This document shows, one piece after another, positions 31,580 through 40,457 of a DNA stretch of 64,000 nt (position 1 is its first letter; the number at the start of each line of letters is the position of its first letter). A program made the translations under genes and the position numbers. The stretch lies in NCBI RefSeq assembly GCF_051912485.1, contig NZ_CP196822.1:3410001-3474000 (forward strand). The letters run 5' to 3'. This DNA is from Nitrobacter sp051912485. GTDB lineage: Bacteria; Pseudomonadota; Alphaproteobacteria; Rhizobiales; Xanthobacteraceae. A model generated the notes under the pieces. That model was not told where the DNA came from, searched no databases, and was given only the letters and a program-made list of their open reading frames with translations.

Positions 31580-33148
31580 TCAATTAACTGTCACACCTAC
31601 TTCTCGAGACGTTTCAAGTGACAACGCTGGAATCTTATCGAGCTCCCGCTTGAGGGCGGGCATCGGGAATTCGCCGTACCCATCCGCAACGGTTCTCTTT
31701 CGATGGCCTGTGATGGCGTCAATGAGGTCTGGCTGCAGCATGTAGTCCCGTGCAAGCGTACGCATACGATGGCGCCAGGAGTGATTGGGAGCCAAGCGCG
31801 TGTCCTCGAGGCCCAATGACCGAATCCACCGACCTAGAACCTTGGTGCCTGTGCCACCCCGGCTGCCGAACTTGTCCGGCTTCAACTGAACGAACAGAGG
31901 ACCGCTCTTGATGCTGGCCACGAACTCCAAGAAACCAGCGTCAATGATTGCCGTGTGAATTGGTATCGTACGCTCGGAGCTTTCCGTCTTTAGAGGGCCA
32001 GCGTCGGCAGTGAAACTCATGCAGTGGATCCCATCAATCTCCGTGATGTCCTGCACCCGCAGCTGACAGATCTCAGCAATCCGGGCTCCCGAGTAAGCAC
32101 CCAACATCGGGATCCATCGGCGAACCGGATCGCGCGCCTTCGCGGCGGCTGCAAGCACGATTCGAGCTTCTGCGTTGGTATAACCACGGCGTGCCTGTCC
32201 CGGCTTGGCCTTCAATCTCATGGGAAGGTTTGCAGCCGGATTGAGTGGAAGAAGCCGATTATCAACGGCGACTTGAAAGATGGCACGAATGGGAGCCAAC
32301 TTTGCGTCGCGGATGGTTTTGGTCGAACCTCCCGCGTCGACGAGGCTGTTTTTCCAGCTGACGATATCGTCGGCGGTGACAAGGGTTGCGTCATCGTGCT
32401 GCACGTGCCGGCGAAGCTCATTGAACACACGGGTCCATTCATATCGGGTCTTTTCCGCCGGCTTGCGCTCTGCCAGCCACCGATCCAGCAGGACCTTGAA
32501 TGAGACCGGCTTTCTCGCCTCCATGGGGCGAATGCCGAAAGCCAACGAACTGGAAATGATAGCCTCGAATTCCCCGCGCTTTAAGCCAGCAAGCACCAAG
32601 CTCGCGCGCTGAATCGCGAGGCCAACTGCCTTCTCTAGTTTGATTGCGCCTATCTGATCGAGCACGAGGCCCTGCTGTTCAAGGACGTCACCAGCATAGA
32701 TGAGGCACAAAGCCTGCTGGCGGGTCACCCGCTCATCGTCTGCCCAGCGTTTTCGAGCGGCTTGTAAGTCTTCCTCAAAGAGGTTCGTCACAACCTCTTG
32801 GGCCGTGGGGGCATGCCACATGCGCTCGAAAACATCGGTACGCCACGGATTTTCGCTCGGGTTGTCTCGGTGTTTAGCGAGCCACAAATCATAAATCGGA
32901 GCTGCCAATTCGTGAGCTTCGCGCTCAGTCAGCTGTCTGGATCCAGCCCGCAAGTTGCTCCATCTGGCCTCAAGGTCGGCTAAGGCTTTGGCATGCAGCC
33001 GCTTTGCCTCCGCGGGGTCTTTCGTTCTAAGCGTCTGCTTCTCTTCGCGCTTACCGACCAGCCGTCTTAACTCGGCCGGCACGGCGCGACGGAGCCAATA
33101 GACACCGGTTTTGGGATGCTTCCAGGGACGTGACATTGCAAGGGGCAT
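31580..33148 (-). CDS. Tyrosine recombinase / integrase
   Basis: 522 residues. The N-terminus MSRPWKHPKTGVYWLRRAVP is the DUF6538 opening found in many alphaproteobacterial integrases; a SAM-like core-binding domain (about 215-300) is followed by the catalytic domain with GARIAEICQL (Arg356), HSWRHRMR (His456, Arg459), TGHRKR (His482) and Tyr491. All five catalytic positions are present, so it should be active. It performs site-specific integration and excision. It sits 84 bases from the 3' end of tRNA-Phe and is transcribed away from it, the usual position for a tRNA-targeted island. Start ATG 33148; MSRPWK at 33136 is an alternative. Confidence 0.9.
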   Translation of the reverse strand: MPLAMSRPWKHPKTGVYWLRRAVPAELRRLVGKREEKQTLRTKDPAEAKRLHAKALADLEARWSNLRAGSRQLTEREAHELAAPIYDLWLAKHRDNPSENPWRTDVFERMWHAPTAQEVVTNLFEEDLQAARKRWADDERVTRQQALCLIYAGDVLEQQGLVLDQIGAIKLEKAVGLAIQRASLVLAGLKRGEFEAIISSSLAFGIRPMEARKPVSFKVLLDRWLAERKPAEKTRYEWTRVFNELRRHVQHDDATLVTADDIVSWKNSLVDAGGSTKTIRDAKLAPIRAIFQVAVDNRLLPLNPAANLPMRLKAKPGQARRGYTNAEARIVLAAAAKARDPVRRWIPMLGAYSGARIAEICQLRVQDITEIDGIHCMSFTADAGPLKTESSERTIPIHTAIIDAGFLEFVASIKSGPLFVQLKPDKFGSRGGTGTKVLGRWIRSLGLEDTRLAPNHSWRHRMRTLARDYMLQPDLIDAITGHRKRTVADGYGEFPMPALKRELDKIPALSLETSREVGVTVN

Positions 33149-33232
33149 TGTACCAACCTTTTGTACCAGGCGGGTAGCGTTAGCTCCTTGATTTTGCTTA
33201 TTTGCTTTCGAAACAAACGTTTAAAAGCATCG

Positions 33233-33308
33233 TGGTGCCCAGGGGCGGGATCGAACCACCGACACTGCGATTTTCAGTCGCATGCTCTACCAACTGAGCT
33301 ACCTGGGC
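33233..33308 (-). tRNA. tRNA-Phe (GAA)
   Basis: The complement starts GCCCAGGTAGCTCAGTTGGT and folds into a full cloverleaf, with anticodon stem GCGAC/ATCGC-like arms around CTGAAAA (anticodon GAA), T-arm GGTGGTTCGATCCCGCC and encoded CCA (76 nt including CCA). Lies downstream of maf-yacG. Confidence 0.97.
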
Positions 33309-33452
33309 ATCGCCCGACTTTAGCCGGGGCGCGCCGGTTTATAGTCAGGCCCGATGGCCCTGTCCACCCACCCGGCGACGGGGGAAACGAGCGCCGCGAG
33401 GCCTTCAAACCATCGACCCGACGACAAATCTCCGACCCGGAGGTCGCTCGGT

Positions 33453-33635
33453 CTATTCCGCATCCTCCCCGTCGGTCTTGGTGACGGGGATGGCGTAGCT
33501 GCCGGACAGCCAGCGGTTGAGATCGACATCGCGGCATCGCTCCGAGCAGAACGGCCGTGACGCTGCGACTGCCGGCTTGCCGCAGATCGGACACGGCTTA
33601 TCCGGCCCCGCGCCGCCTGGTTTCCTAGCCGGCAT
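33453..33635 (-). CDS. yacG: DNA gyrase inhibitor YacG
   Basis: A 60-residue zinc protein with Cys15, Cys18, Cys30 and Cys34 (PCPICGK and FCSERCRDVDLNRWLSG). YacG binds the C-terminal part of gyrase B and blocks DNA binding. The conserved R-C-x-x-x-D-L-x-x-W-L-x-x-x-Y-x-I-P follows, with an acidic tail. The start ATG 33635 overlaps the last 11 bases of maf, so the two are translationally linked. The order maf-yacG-tRNA-Phe is a conserved chromosomal arrangement in this group, which supports this being backbone rather than island. Confidence 0.93.
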   Translation of the reverse strand: MPARKPGGAGPDKPCPICGKPAVAASRPFCSERCRDVDLNRWLSGSYAIPVTKTDGEDAE

Positions 33636-34248
33636 TCAACCAGCCGGAGCGGATCGGGAAACCCTCGCCGCCGAGCAGCGAAACCGATTCGTAAAGCGGC
33701 AGACCGACCACATTGGTATACGAGCCTACCAGCTTGACCACGAACGAGCCGCCAATGCCCTGGACCGCGTAGCCGCCTGCCTTGCCACGCCATTCGCCAG
33801 AGCCGATGTAGGCTTGGATGTCTTCATCGGCCAGCCGCTTGAAGCGCACGCGGGTCTCAATCAGGCGCTGACGGAAGTTTTCCTTCGGCGTCACGAGACA
33901 GATTGCGGTGTAGACGCGATGATTGCGCCCAGAGAGCAACCGCAGGCACTGCGAGGCCTCGTCAGCCAGATCAGCCTTGGGCAGGATGCGGCGACCCACC
34001 GCGACCACAGTATCGGCGGCCAGAATGAACGAGCCGCGCAGGTCGTCGTCGAGCTGCACCGCCTTCAACACCGCATCGGCTTTGGCGCGGGCAAGGCGAT
34101 TGGCGCAGGCGCGCGGCAGCTCGCCCCGTGTCGGCGTCTCGTCGACGTCGGCAGGGCGCAGCGCGTCGGGGTCGATGCCTGCCTGATTGAGCAGGCTGAG
34201 CCGCCGCGGCGAGCCGGAAGCGAGAACGAGTTTGGGACGGCCTGACAT
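33625..34248 (-). CDS. maf: Maf-like nucleotide pyrophosphatase
   Basis: 207 residues. The start KLVLASGSPRRLSLLNQAGI contains the S-x-S-P-R-R signature, and ILAADTVVAVGRRILPKADL holds the catalytic Asp. GYAVQGIGGSFV and SYTNVVGLPLYE complete the fold. Maf proteins hydrolyse non-canonical nucleoside triphosphates (dTTP/UTP/pseudo-UTP or m7GTP, depending on subgroup) and have been linked to septation. It precedes and overlaps yacG. Upstream lies the PepSY/siderophore block, a position where other genomes of this group commonly have infA (from memory), so the neighbourhood appears rearranged. Confidence 0.93.
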   Translation of the reverse strand: MSGRPKLVLASGSPRRLSLLNQAGIDPDALRPADVDETPTRGELPRACANRLARAKADAVLKAVQLDDDLRGSFILAADTVVAVGRRILPKADLADEASQCLRLLSGRNHRVYTAICLVTPKENFRQRLIETRVRFKRLADEDIQAYIGSGEWRGKAGGYAVQGIGGSFVVKLVGSYTNVVGLPLYESVSLLGGEGFPIRSGWLNAG

Positions 34249-34371
34249 GCGGTCTTCATGTGTCGGGGCAAGGATCGATACGCGCGGAACCTATCGGAAC
34301 GCATGCAGTTCGACAACCGGCGATCGCTTTTGCCACGGAGAACCGACGGGAAAACCCACGCTGTGCAATGT

Positions 34372-34557
34372 TCACGCACCGCGCCGGACAAATCCGCAAT
34401 ACAGCGCGACAGGAAGCGCCAGCACGACCCACGAAACGCCGTCCCAGATGCCGTCCCCGAGCAACGCCGACAGCAATCCGATCGTGCTGAGGGCGGCGAT
34501 GACGGCCGGCCACGCGAAAATCTGACCGACGTTCTGCAGTCTGGCGCGCGACGTCAT
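34372..34557 (-). CDS. Small two-helix membrane protein of the PepSY unit (61 aa)
   Basis: Starts MTSRARLQNVGQIFAWPAVI and has two hydrophobic segments (FAWPAVIAALSTIGLLSALL and GVSWVVLALPVALYCGF). Its ATG 34557 overlaps the stop of the PepSY gene (ATGA), so it is made with it. Short hydrophobic partners like this often follow FoxB/FpvG-like PepSY reductases in siderophore loci; function unknown. The protein is too small for catalysis and probably assists the reductase in the inner membrane. Confidence 0.65.
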   Translation of the reverse strand: MTSRARLQNVGQIFAWPAVIAALSTIGLLSALLGDGIWDGVSWVVLALPVALYCGFVRRGA

Positions 34558-35726
34558 GACGACAACATCGGCCGGTTGATCGCGGCCGCGGCCTCCGCGG
34601 GCTCGCGCGCGGCGCTTTCGCCGGGCTTGCGCCGCCGCATCCAGAGATAGACGCCTGTTCCGAGCACGATGATGGTCATCATGTCGAGCAGCGCCCAGAT
34701 GATCTTCAGCGGCATCCCGCCATAGTCGCCGAAATGCAATGGCTGCGAGATGAACAACGTCGTGACGTACCAAGGCATGTCGCGGCTGTCGGTGAGATTG
34801 CCGGTTTCGGCATCGATTAGTGCCGGCTTGAGCAGCCGCGACGTCACCGGCGTATCGCCGCGCATGAAGACCGTATAGTGGCTCTTGCTTGAGAAGATCG
34901 TGCCGGGGAACGCGATAAACGACGGCAGCATGCCGGGCACCGCCTTCGAGGCCAACTCCGCCGCATCCTGAACCGGGGTCGGATGCGTCGGCAACGTGCG
35001 GTCGCGATATTGCGCCGTCATCTCGGCGAGCTGACCGTACTGCCACGCCTTGAGCACGAGGTCGGCCCAGGTGTTGATGACGCCGGTGCATCCCACGACC
35101 AGCGTCCACATCACTAGCAGGATGCCCGCGAGATTATGCAGATCGAGCCAGCGCACCACGCGCGGACGCTCGGCGCGATAGGCGCCGAACTTCTGCTTGC
35201 GCATCGACGGCGCATAGACCACGACGCCGGATATGATTGCGACACAGAACAGAATGCCCATCAGCCCGAGAAACAGCTTCCCGGGCAAGTCGGCGAACAT
35301 GTCGGTGTGCAGCTTGAGCATGATATAAGTGAAGCGCCCGGTGACATCGGGCGCGTCGAGATAAACCCCGGTATGGGCGTCGACGCGGACGATGCGGTTG
35401 TCGGCCGGATTGGCGTCGATAGTCTTGCCGACGCTGACCAGCATCGCATTCGGATCGTCGCGGTCCCAGATCAGGAAATGCGGCACCTGGCCGGGCATGG
35501 CGGCCACCGCGCTGGCGACGACGCGGTCGAGGTTCGCTGCCGGCGTGGCTTCAGGGACGACGGCCGCCTTGACCTGGTCATGCAACAGCTCGTCGATCTC
35601 TTCGTGGAAGATCAGCGGCAGGCCGGTGATGCACAGCATCAGCATGAACAGGGTGCAGATGATGCTGGACCACTTGTGGACCCAGCTCCATTTGCGCAAA
35701 GCTTTTGGCGCCATCCCTTGACTCAC
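34554..35726 (-). CDS. PepSY-associated inner-membrane protein (siderophore reductase type)
   Basis: 390 residues with four long membrane helices (WSSIICTLFMLMLCITGLPL, LFLGLMGILFCVAIISGVVV, LAGILLVMWTLVVGCTGVIN and IWALLDMMTIIVLGTGVYLW) and periplasmic PepSY-like segments. Conserved His residues near membrane ends (VHKWSS, LKLHTDMF, WLDLHNLAG, PLHFGDYGG) fit bis-heme b binding of FpvG/FoxB/PiuB-type proteins that reduce Fe(III) from siderophores. It begins at GTG 35726, overlapping the stop of a siderophore receptor remnant (GTGA), and continues by ATGA overlap into a 61-aa gene. With its receptor dead, it may serve another siderophore or be redundant. Confidence 0.8.
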   Translation of the reverse strand: MSQGMAPKALRKWSWVHKWSSIICTLFMLMLCITGLPLIFHEEIDELLHDQVKAAVVPEATPAANLDRVVASAVAAMPGQVPHFLIWDRDDPNAMLVSVGKTIDANPADNRIVRVDAHTGVYLDAPDVTGRFTYIMLKLHTDMFADLPGKLFLGLMGILFCVAIISGVVVYAPSMRKQKFGAYRAERPRVVRWLDLHNLAGILLVMWTLVVGCTGVINTWADLVLKAWQYGQLAEMTAQYRDRTLPTHPTPVQDAAELASKAVPGMLPSFIAFPGTIFSSKSHYTVFMRGDTPVTSRLLKPALIDAETGNLTDSRDMPWYVTTLFISQPLHFGDYGGMPLKIIWALLDMMTIIVLGTGVYLWMRRRKPGESAAREPAEAAAAINRPMLSS

Positions 35727-36235
35727 TTCGTGATCAGTGCCTGACGCGGATCCGCGTTCCAGCTATACTTCAATGTACCGAGCACGGTGCGGCCCGTGCC
35801 CATCGCGCAATGCGGCAGTCCGATCAGGCAGGACTGGACATAGAAACGATCGGCGAGGTTAGTGGCGCTGACCTGCATTTTCCAGCCTCTCATATCCGGC
35901 CTCAGATAAGCGAGATCATAGCTCTTAGTGCCATCGAACAGGGTGTACCGGATTACGACGGTGTTCCGGCCGTCACCTTAGCTGTCGCCAACATAACGCA
36001 CGCCGGCCCCGATGCCGAATCCGGTCAGCCCATTGTACCAAGTGTATTTACTCCACAGCGAAGTCTGATCAAGCGCAGTGCTATGCAAACTTGCCAGCAT
36101 TGCTGGCAAGGCTCTTTGTCACCCGCGGATCGATGTGGCTATAGCCGGCAATGACCTCGAATTCGCGCGTCACATTGCCGCGCGGCTCGGATTCGATGTG
36201 TTGCATTTGCGCCTGCGGCACAATGGTTTCATGAG
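35723..36235 (-). pseudogene. TonB-dependent siderophore receptor (FhuA type), C-terminal remnant
   Basis: Minus strand: EPRGNVTREFEVIAGYSHID, then frameshift, LWSKYTWYNGLTGFGIGAGV, RYVGDS, TAA, GDGRNTVVIRYTLFDGTKSY, DLAYLRPDMRGWKMQVSATN, LADRFYVQSC and TVLGTLKYSW near the end. These are the last beta strands of a ferrichrome/hydroxamate receptor barrel, with the terminal aromatic motif. The plug and most of the barrel are gone, and an in-frame TAA plus a frameshift interrupt the remnant. The final stop overlaps the PepSY start, so the gene pair was once translationally coupled. Confidence 0.82.
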
Positions 36236-36419
36236 ACCAACGCGCAGCTTGAACATTGAATTAGTCTAATTCTAAACAGGGCGCGGCACGACTGGGATTA
36301 AGGGATCCGCTCACGCGCCACAACACGCCATCTTGAACCCGCCGTTGGCCGGCTTGCGCTAAGCGTGAATCAATGCCGCAGGACACTTCAGGTTTTGACA
36401 GAAACGCATTCATTCCGAT

Positions 36420-36454
36420 GTCGTTGCGAGATCGCGAGGTGCCTCGCAATGACG
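36420..36454. repeat. Short intergenic inverted repeat
   Basis: GTCGTTGCGAG at 36420 pairs with CTCGCAATGAC ending at 36453 (one mismatch). It resembles the dispersed CATTGCGAG-type repeats of Bradyrhizobiaceae genomes. Bases 36,236 to 36,487 contain no gene. Confidence 0.6.
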
Positions 36455-36487
36455 CCAACCTGATTCCGTTCAAGTTATGAAATGGCG

Positions 36488-36985
36488 CTAAAGGCCCACA
36501 TTGCCGCCCCGCGCAAAACGTTTGCGGATGCGCGACACTAACCCGTCACACACATCGCGATAGGCCTGCATGCGCTGCTCGCGGCTACCCTCGATGCTGG
36601 TCGGATCTGGCGTCGGCCAGTACTCGACCTCGGCAGCGATTGTGCGCGTCAGTTCGAGCGCCTTGTGGTGGGCTTCCGGCGACAGCGTGATGATCAGATC
36701 GAAGTTGAGACCTTCCCAGTCCTCGAGATTTTCAAACGTCATCGGCCGGTGTTTCGAAATGTCCTGGCCGAGTTCGGCCATGACGGCGACGGCGAACGGA
36801 TCGAGCTCGCCAGTCCGAACGCCAGCGGATCTCACATACAGGGTTCGCGGAAACATGTGTTGCAACAGGCTCGCCGCCATCGGCGAGCGCACGCTGTTGA
36901 GCGCGCATGCGAACAGAACCGACTGGGGATTGTGCACGCGCGCAGGCGCGGCCATGCGCTCAGGCCGCTTTCGTTTCGCGCGCAC
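36488..36985 (-). CDS. Low-molecular-weight phosphotyrosine phosphatase-family protein
   Basis: 165 residues (longest form). The P-loop is LFACALNSVRSPMA: Cys27-x5-Arg33, the LMW-PTP/arsenate-reductase signature. A later YWPTPDPTSIEG supplies the general-acid Asp expected for phosphatases (D-P). The GTG start at 36985 sits immediately after GGAGG (too close for a normal site); ATG 36955 (MAAPARVHN) is an alternative with a weaker signal. It follows UPF0262 by 64 bases on the same strand, in a hisD-UPF0262-phosphatase order that is widespread in Rhizobiales. The substrate is unknown; arsenate reduction is less likely because there is no ars context. Confidence 0.82.
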   Translation of the reverse strand: MRAKRKRPERMAAPARVHNPQSVLFACALNSVRSPMAASLLQHMFPRTLYVRSAGVRTGELDPFAVAVMAELGQDISKHRPMTFENLEDWEGLNFDLIITLSPEAHHKALELTRTIAAEVEYWPTPDPTSIEGSREQRMQAYRDVCDGLVSRIRKRFARGGNVGL

Positions 36986-37049
36986 CCTCCGCGCAACCGT
37001 TTCGCATGCATCGCGACGACAAAGGGTATTCCGTGATTCGAATCATGCG

Positions 37050-37544
37050 CTAACCCTTCCAGTGCAGGACAGAGATCAACGTGAACAGCCGCCGCGCGGT
37101 TTCGAAATCGACGCGAACCTTGCCGCTCAGCCGCTCCTGCAGAGTCCGCGAGCCTTCGTCGTGGATGCCGCGGCGACCCATGTCGATGGCCTCGATCTTG
37201 TCCGGCGTTGCGGTCCGGATCGCCTGATAGTAGCTGTCGCAGATCATGAAATAGTCTTTCACGATCCGACGGAACGGCGTCAACGACAACAAGTGCGTCA
37301 CCACGGGCGCGCCGTCTTCGAGCCGGATGTCGAACATCAGACGGTTGCCGGTGATCGCGATGCGCAATGTGAACGGGCCACCTCCCGCGCCTTCCGGCGC
37401 GAACAAGTTCTTTTCCACGAGATCGTAGATTGCGATCGCCCGTTCGTGCTCGATATCCGGCCCGGAACGTCCGATCGAATCCTCATCGAGCGTGACCGCC
37501 ACGATACGATTCCGGGAATCTTCCTTTGGTGGGGCCTTGCTCAT
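37050..37544 (-). CDS. UPF0262 family protein
   Basis: A 164-residue cytosolic protein: RIVAVTLDEDSIGRSGPDIE then HERAIAIYDLVEKNLF, FDIRLEDGAPVVTHLLSLTP, RRIVKDYFMICDSYYQAIR and IEAIDMGRRGIHDEGSRTL. The family is restricted to alphaproteobacteria and is nearly always found after hisD; its function is unknown. The start ATG 37544 overlaps the hisD stop (ATGA), so its level follows hisD. The fold is predicted alpha/beta without membrane segments or catalytic motifs that I recognise. Confidence 0.9.
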   Translation of the reverse strand: MSKAPPKEDSRNRIVAVTLDEDSIGRSGPDIEHERAIAIYDLVEKNLFAPEGAGGGPFTLRIAITGNRLMFDIRLEDGAPVVTHLLSLTPFRRIVKDYFMICDSYYQAIRTATPDKIEAIDMGRRGIHDEGSRTLQERLSGKVRVDFETARRLFTLISVLHWKG

Positions 37545-38836
37545 TGCAAATTAAGGCGCACTCCGACCGAGCGGGCATGGGCGTCGAGGCCCTCGGCCTT
37601 GCCCAGCGTCATCGCCGCAGGCCCCAGTGCCCGCAACTGCTCCGGCCCGCATTTCAGGATCGACGTCCGCTTCATGAAGTCAAGCACGCCAAGCCCCGAC
37701 GAGAACCGCGCCGAGCGCGCCGTTGGCAGCACATGGTTGGAGCCGCCAACGTAATCGCCGATCGCCTCCGGGGTATGGGGACCGAGGAAGATCGCGCCGG
37801 CATTGCGGATCCGTGCAGCGAGGCTCTCAGGGTCGGCAGTCATGATCTCCAGGTGCTCAGCCGCGATCGAGTCCGCCAGCGCCACAGCCTCATCAAGGTT
37901 GCTAACCAGGATGATGGCGCCGAACTCGTTCCACGATGCCCGCGCGATCTCCGCTCGCGGGAGCGTCGCGAGCTGCGCGTCCACCGCGCGCTCAACATCA
38001 GCGGCGAGTGTCTCGCTGTCGGTGATCAGAATCGATTGCGCGTTGGCATCATGCTCGGCCTGCGCCAACAGGTCGGCGGCGATCCAGCCGGCATTGCCGG
38101 TGTCGTCGGCGATGACGAGCACTTCTGAGGGACCGGCGATCATGTCGATGCCAACCTTGCCGAACACCTGGCGCTTGGCGGCCGCGACATAGGCATTGCC
38201 AGGCCCCACGATCTTGGCCACCGGCGCGATCGTCGCCGTGCCGTAGGCGAGTGCGGCGACCGCCTGCGCGCCGCCGACGCGATAGATTTCGGAGACCCCG
38301 CCGAGCCGCGCTGCCGCCAGCACCAGCGGATTGATCCTGCCGTCCGGCGAGGGCACCACCATGACGACGCGCGCGACGCCGGCGACGCTGGCCGGCACCG
38401 CGTTCATCAGCACCGACGACGGATAGGCCGCGGAGCCGCCGGGCACATAAAGTCCGACCGCCTCGATCGCAGTCCAGCGCGAGCCAAGCTCGACGCCGAG
38501 CGCATCAGTGAAGCGGTCGTCCTTCGGCAGTTGCCGGCGGTGAAACAGTTCGATCCGGTCGCGCGCCAGCTTCAGCGCATCGAGCGTCGCGGTGTCGCAG
38601 GCCTTCACGGCGGCGTCGATCTCGGCAGCCGTGAAGCGGAGGCCCGCAGCATCGACTTCGAGCCGGTCGAACTTGTGCGTCGCCTCGATCAGCGCCGCGT
38701 CGCCACGCGCAGCCACGTCGTCGACGATGGCGCGGGTCGCAATTTCGATATCGGCAGAAACCTCCCGCTTGGTCGCGAGAAACGCCCTGAAGCGCGAGGC
38801 AAAGTCGGCGCTGCGGCTATCGATGCGGATCGGCAT
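37541..38836 (-). CDS. hisD: Histidinol dehydrogenase
   Basis: 431 residues from ATG 38836 (MPIRIDSRSADFASRFRAFL). HisD oxidises L-histidinol to histidine in two NAD-dependent steps with Zn2+. Family landmarks: YVPGGSAAYPSSVLMNAVPA, VGPGNAYVAAAKRQVFGKVG, DMIAGPSEVLVIAD, and the zinc/catalytic histidines in AEHDANAQSILIT and AEHLEIMT. An upstream in-frame start (38908) would add residues not found in the family. It is followed without a gap by the UPF0262 gene. The region between it and murA (149 bases) lacks a further gene. Confidence 0.96.
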   Translation of the reverse strand: MPIRIDSRSADFASRFRAFLATKREVSADIEIATRAIVDDVAARGDAALIEATHKFDRLEVDAAGLRFTAAEIDAAVKACDTATLDALKLARDRIELFHRRQLPKDDRFTDALGVELGSRWTAIEAVGLYVPGGSAAYPSSVLMNAVPASVAGVARVVMVVPSPDGRINPLVLAAARLGGVSEIYRVGGAQAVAALAYGTATIAPVAKIVGPGNAYVAAAKRQVFGKVGIDMIAGPSEVLVIADDTGNAGWIAADLLAQAEHDANAQSILITDSETLAADVERAVDAQLATLPRAEIARASWNEFGAIILVSNLDEAVALADSIAAEHLEIMTADPESLAARIRNAGAIFLGPHTPEAIGDYVGGSNHVLPTARSARFSSGLGVLDFMKRTSILKCGPEQLRALGPAAMTLGKAEGLDAHARSVGVRLNLQ

Positions 38837-38985
38837 GAGGGATCTTTCCCGGCAAGACCTGGTGGCAAGACTTGGTGGAGTGAACCCAGTCACGGGTACA
38901 GCGCTCAATGGCGCGGCCTCAAATCGCCGTCAACCCTCGCTGCCAGCAGGCCAGCCAAACCGGACCCGCTTTTCGGGATCATGCT

Positions 38986-40275
38986 CTAGTCGCTGATCCG
39001 TTCGATCGAGGCGCCGCACGCCGACAGCTTTTCCTCAAGGCGCTCGAAGCCACGGTCGAGATGATAGACGCGATTGACCACCGTCTCGCCTTCGGCGGCG
39101 AGCCCCGCGATCACCAGCGACACTGAGGCGCGCAAATCCGTTGCCATCACCGGCGCGCCGCGCAGCGTCCCGATACCCTCGATGGTGGCGGTTTCACCGT
39201 CGAGATGGATGCGCGCCCCGAACCGTGCCAGCTCCTGCACGTGCATGAACCGGTTTTCGAAGATGGTCTCGGTGATATGGGACGAGCCCTTGGCGCGCGT
39301 CATCAGCGCCATCAATTGCGCCTGAAGGTCAGTCGGGAAGCCGGGAAACGGCGCGGTGGAGACGGTCACCGGCTCGATGCCGGCGCCGTTGCGTGCCACC
39401 CGAATGCCTTGGTTGTTCGGCGTAATGACAGCGCCGGCCTCGGTCAGGACGTCGAGCGCGGATTGCAATAGTTCCGGCCGCGCGCCTCGCAGCAGCACGT
39501 CGCCGCCGGTCATCGCCACCGCCATCGCATAGGTGCCGGTCTCGATCCGGTCAGGCAGCACAGTGTGACGCGCTCCGCCGAGCTTGCCGACGCCCTCGAT
39601 GACGATTCGCGGCGTGCCCGCGCCGGAAATGCGCGCCCCCATTTTATTGAGACAGTCGGCGACGTCGGCGATCTCCGGCTCGCAGGCCGCGTTGCTGATG
39701 ACGGTAGTTCCCTTCGCCAGCGTCGCCGCCATCAGCGCGACGTGGGTGCCACTCACGGTCACCTTGGGGAAATCGACTTCGGCACCCTTCAGGCCGCCGG
39801 GCGCCTTCGCGATCACATAGCCGCCGTCGATCGCGATCTCGGCGCCGAGCTTTTCCAGCGCCACGATCAGAAGATCGACCGGACGGGTACCGATGGCGCA
39901 GCCGCCGGGCAGCGAGACCCGGGCCTCATGCATCCGCGCCAGGAGCGGCGCGATCACCCAGAAACTCGCCCGCATCCTCGAGACCAGCTCGTAAGGCGCC
40001 GTGGTGTCGATGACGTCGCCGGCCGAAATGTGCAGGGTCTGCCCCTGATACTCGTGATCGCCCGAGCGCTTGCCCGCCGACATGATATCGACGCCGTGGT
40101 TGCCGAGGATACGCTGCAGCTGCGCGACGTCGGCCAGCCGCGGCACATTGTCGAGGATCAACGTCTCCTCGGTCAGCAGCGCAGCAATCATCAAAGGCAG
40201 GGCCGCATTCTTCGCGCCGGAAATCGGAATGGTGCCGTTGAGCTTATTGCCACCGACGATGCGAATGCGATCCAT
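38986..40275 (-). CDS. murA: UDP-N-acetylglucosamine 1-carboxyvinyltransferase
   Basis: 429 residues. MurA transfers enolpyruvate to UDP-GlcNAc, the first committed step of peptidoglycan synthesis in the cytosol. Lys22-Asn23 in SGAKNAALPLMI and the fosfomycin-target Cys126 in LPGGCAIGTRPVD are present; VSGTHVALMAATLA and PFPGFPTDLQAQ complete the fold. The Cys (rather than Asp) predicts fosfomycin sensitivity at the enzyme level. Start ATG 40275. It is upstream of hisD on the same strand and is probably expressed from its own promoter within 40,276 to 40,457. Confidence 0.96.
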   Translation of the reverse strand: MDRIRIVGGNKLNGTIPISGAKNAALPLMIAALLTEETLILDNVPRLADVAQLQRILGNHGVDIMSAGKRSGDHEYQGQTLHISAGDVIDTTAPYELVSRMRASFWVIAPLLARMHEARVSLPGGCAIGTRPVDLLIVALEKLGAEIAIDGGYVIAKAPGGLKGAEVDFPKVTVSGTHVALMAATLAKGTTVISNAACEPEIADVADCLNKMGARISGAGTPRIVIEGVGKLGGARHTVLPDRIETGTYAMAVAMTGGDVLLRGARPELLQSALDVLTEAGAVITPNNQGIRVARNGAGIEPVTVSTAPFPGFPTDLQAQLMALMTRAKGSSHITETIFENRFMHVQELARFGARIHLDGETATIEGIGTLRGAPVMATDLRASVSLVIAGLAAEGETVVNRVYHLDRGFERLEEKLSACGASIERISD

Positions 40276-40457
40276 ACCGATTCCTGTTTTCTATGCATGA
40301 ACTATAGGGCAAATCGCCCGACGCTCCAAAAACATGGAAAATCAAGGCGATATGAGGGGCTTACGGTAGATTGCCCAGGATAGTACAGACTTTCGCGCGG
40401 TAGCCTTTTCCGGATTTCGCTTGTCGCGCACCGGAGAGAACGCGATGGGCCTCAATG

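Noticed and set aside
39565..40383. A 272-codon plus-strand frame opposite murA
   Set aside because: Antisense shadow of a high-GC gene; Arg/Asp/His-rich translation without domain.
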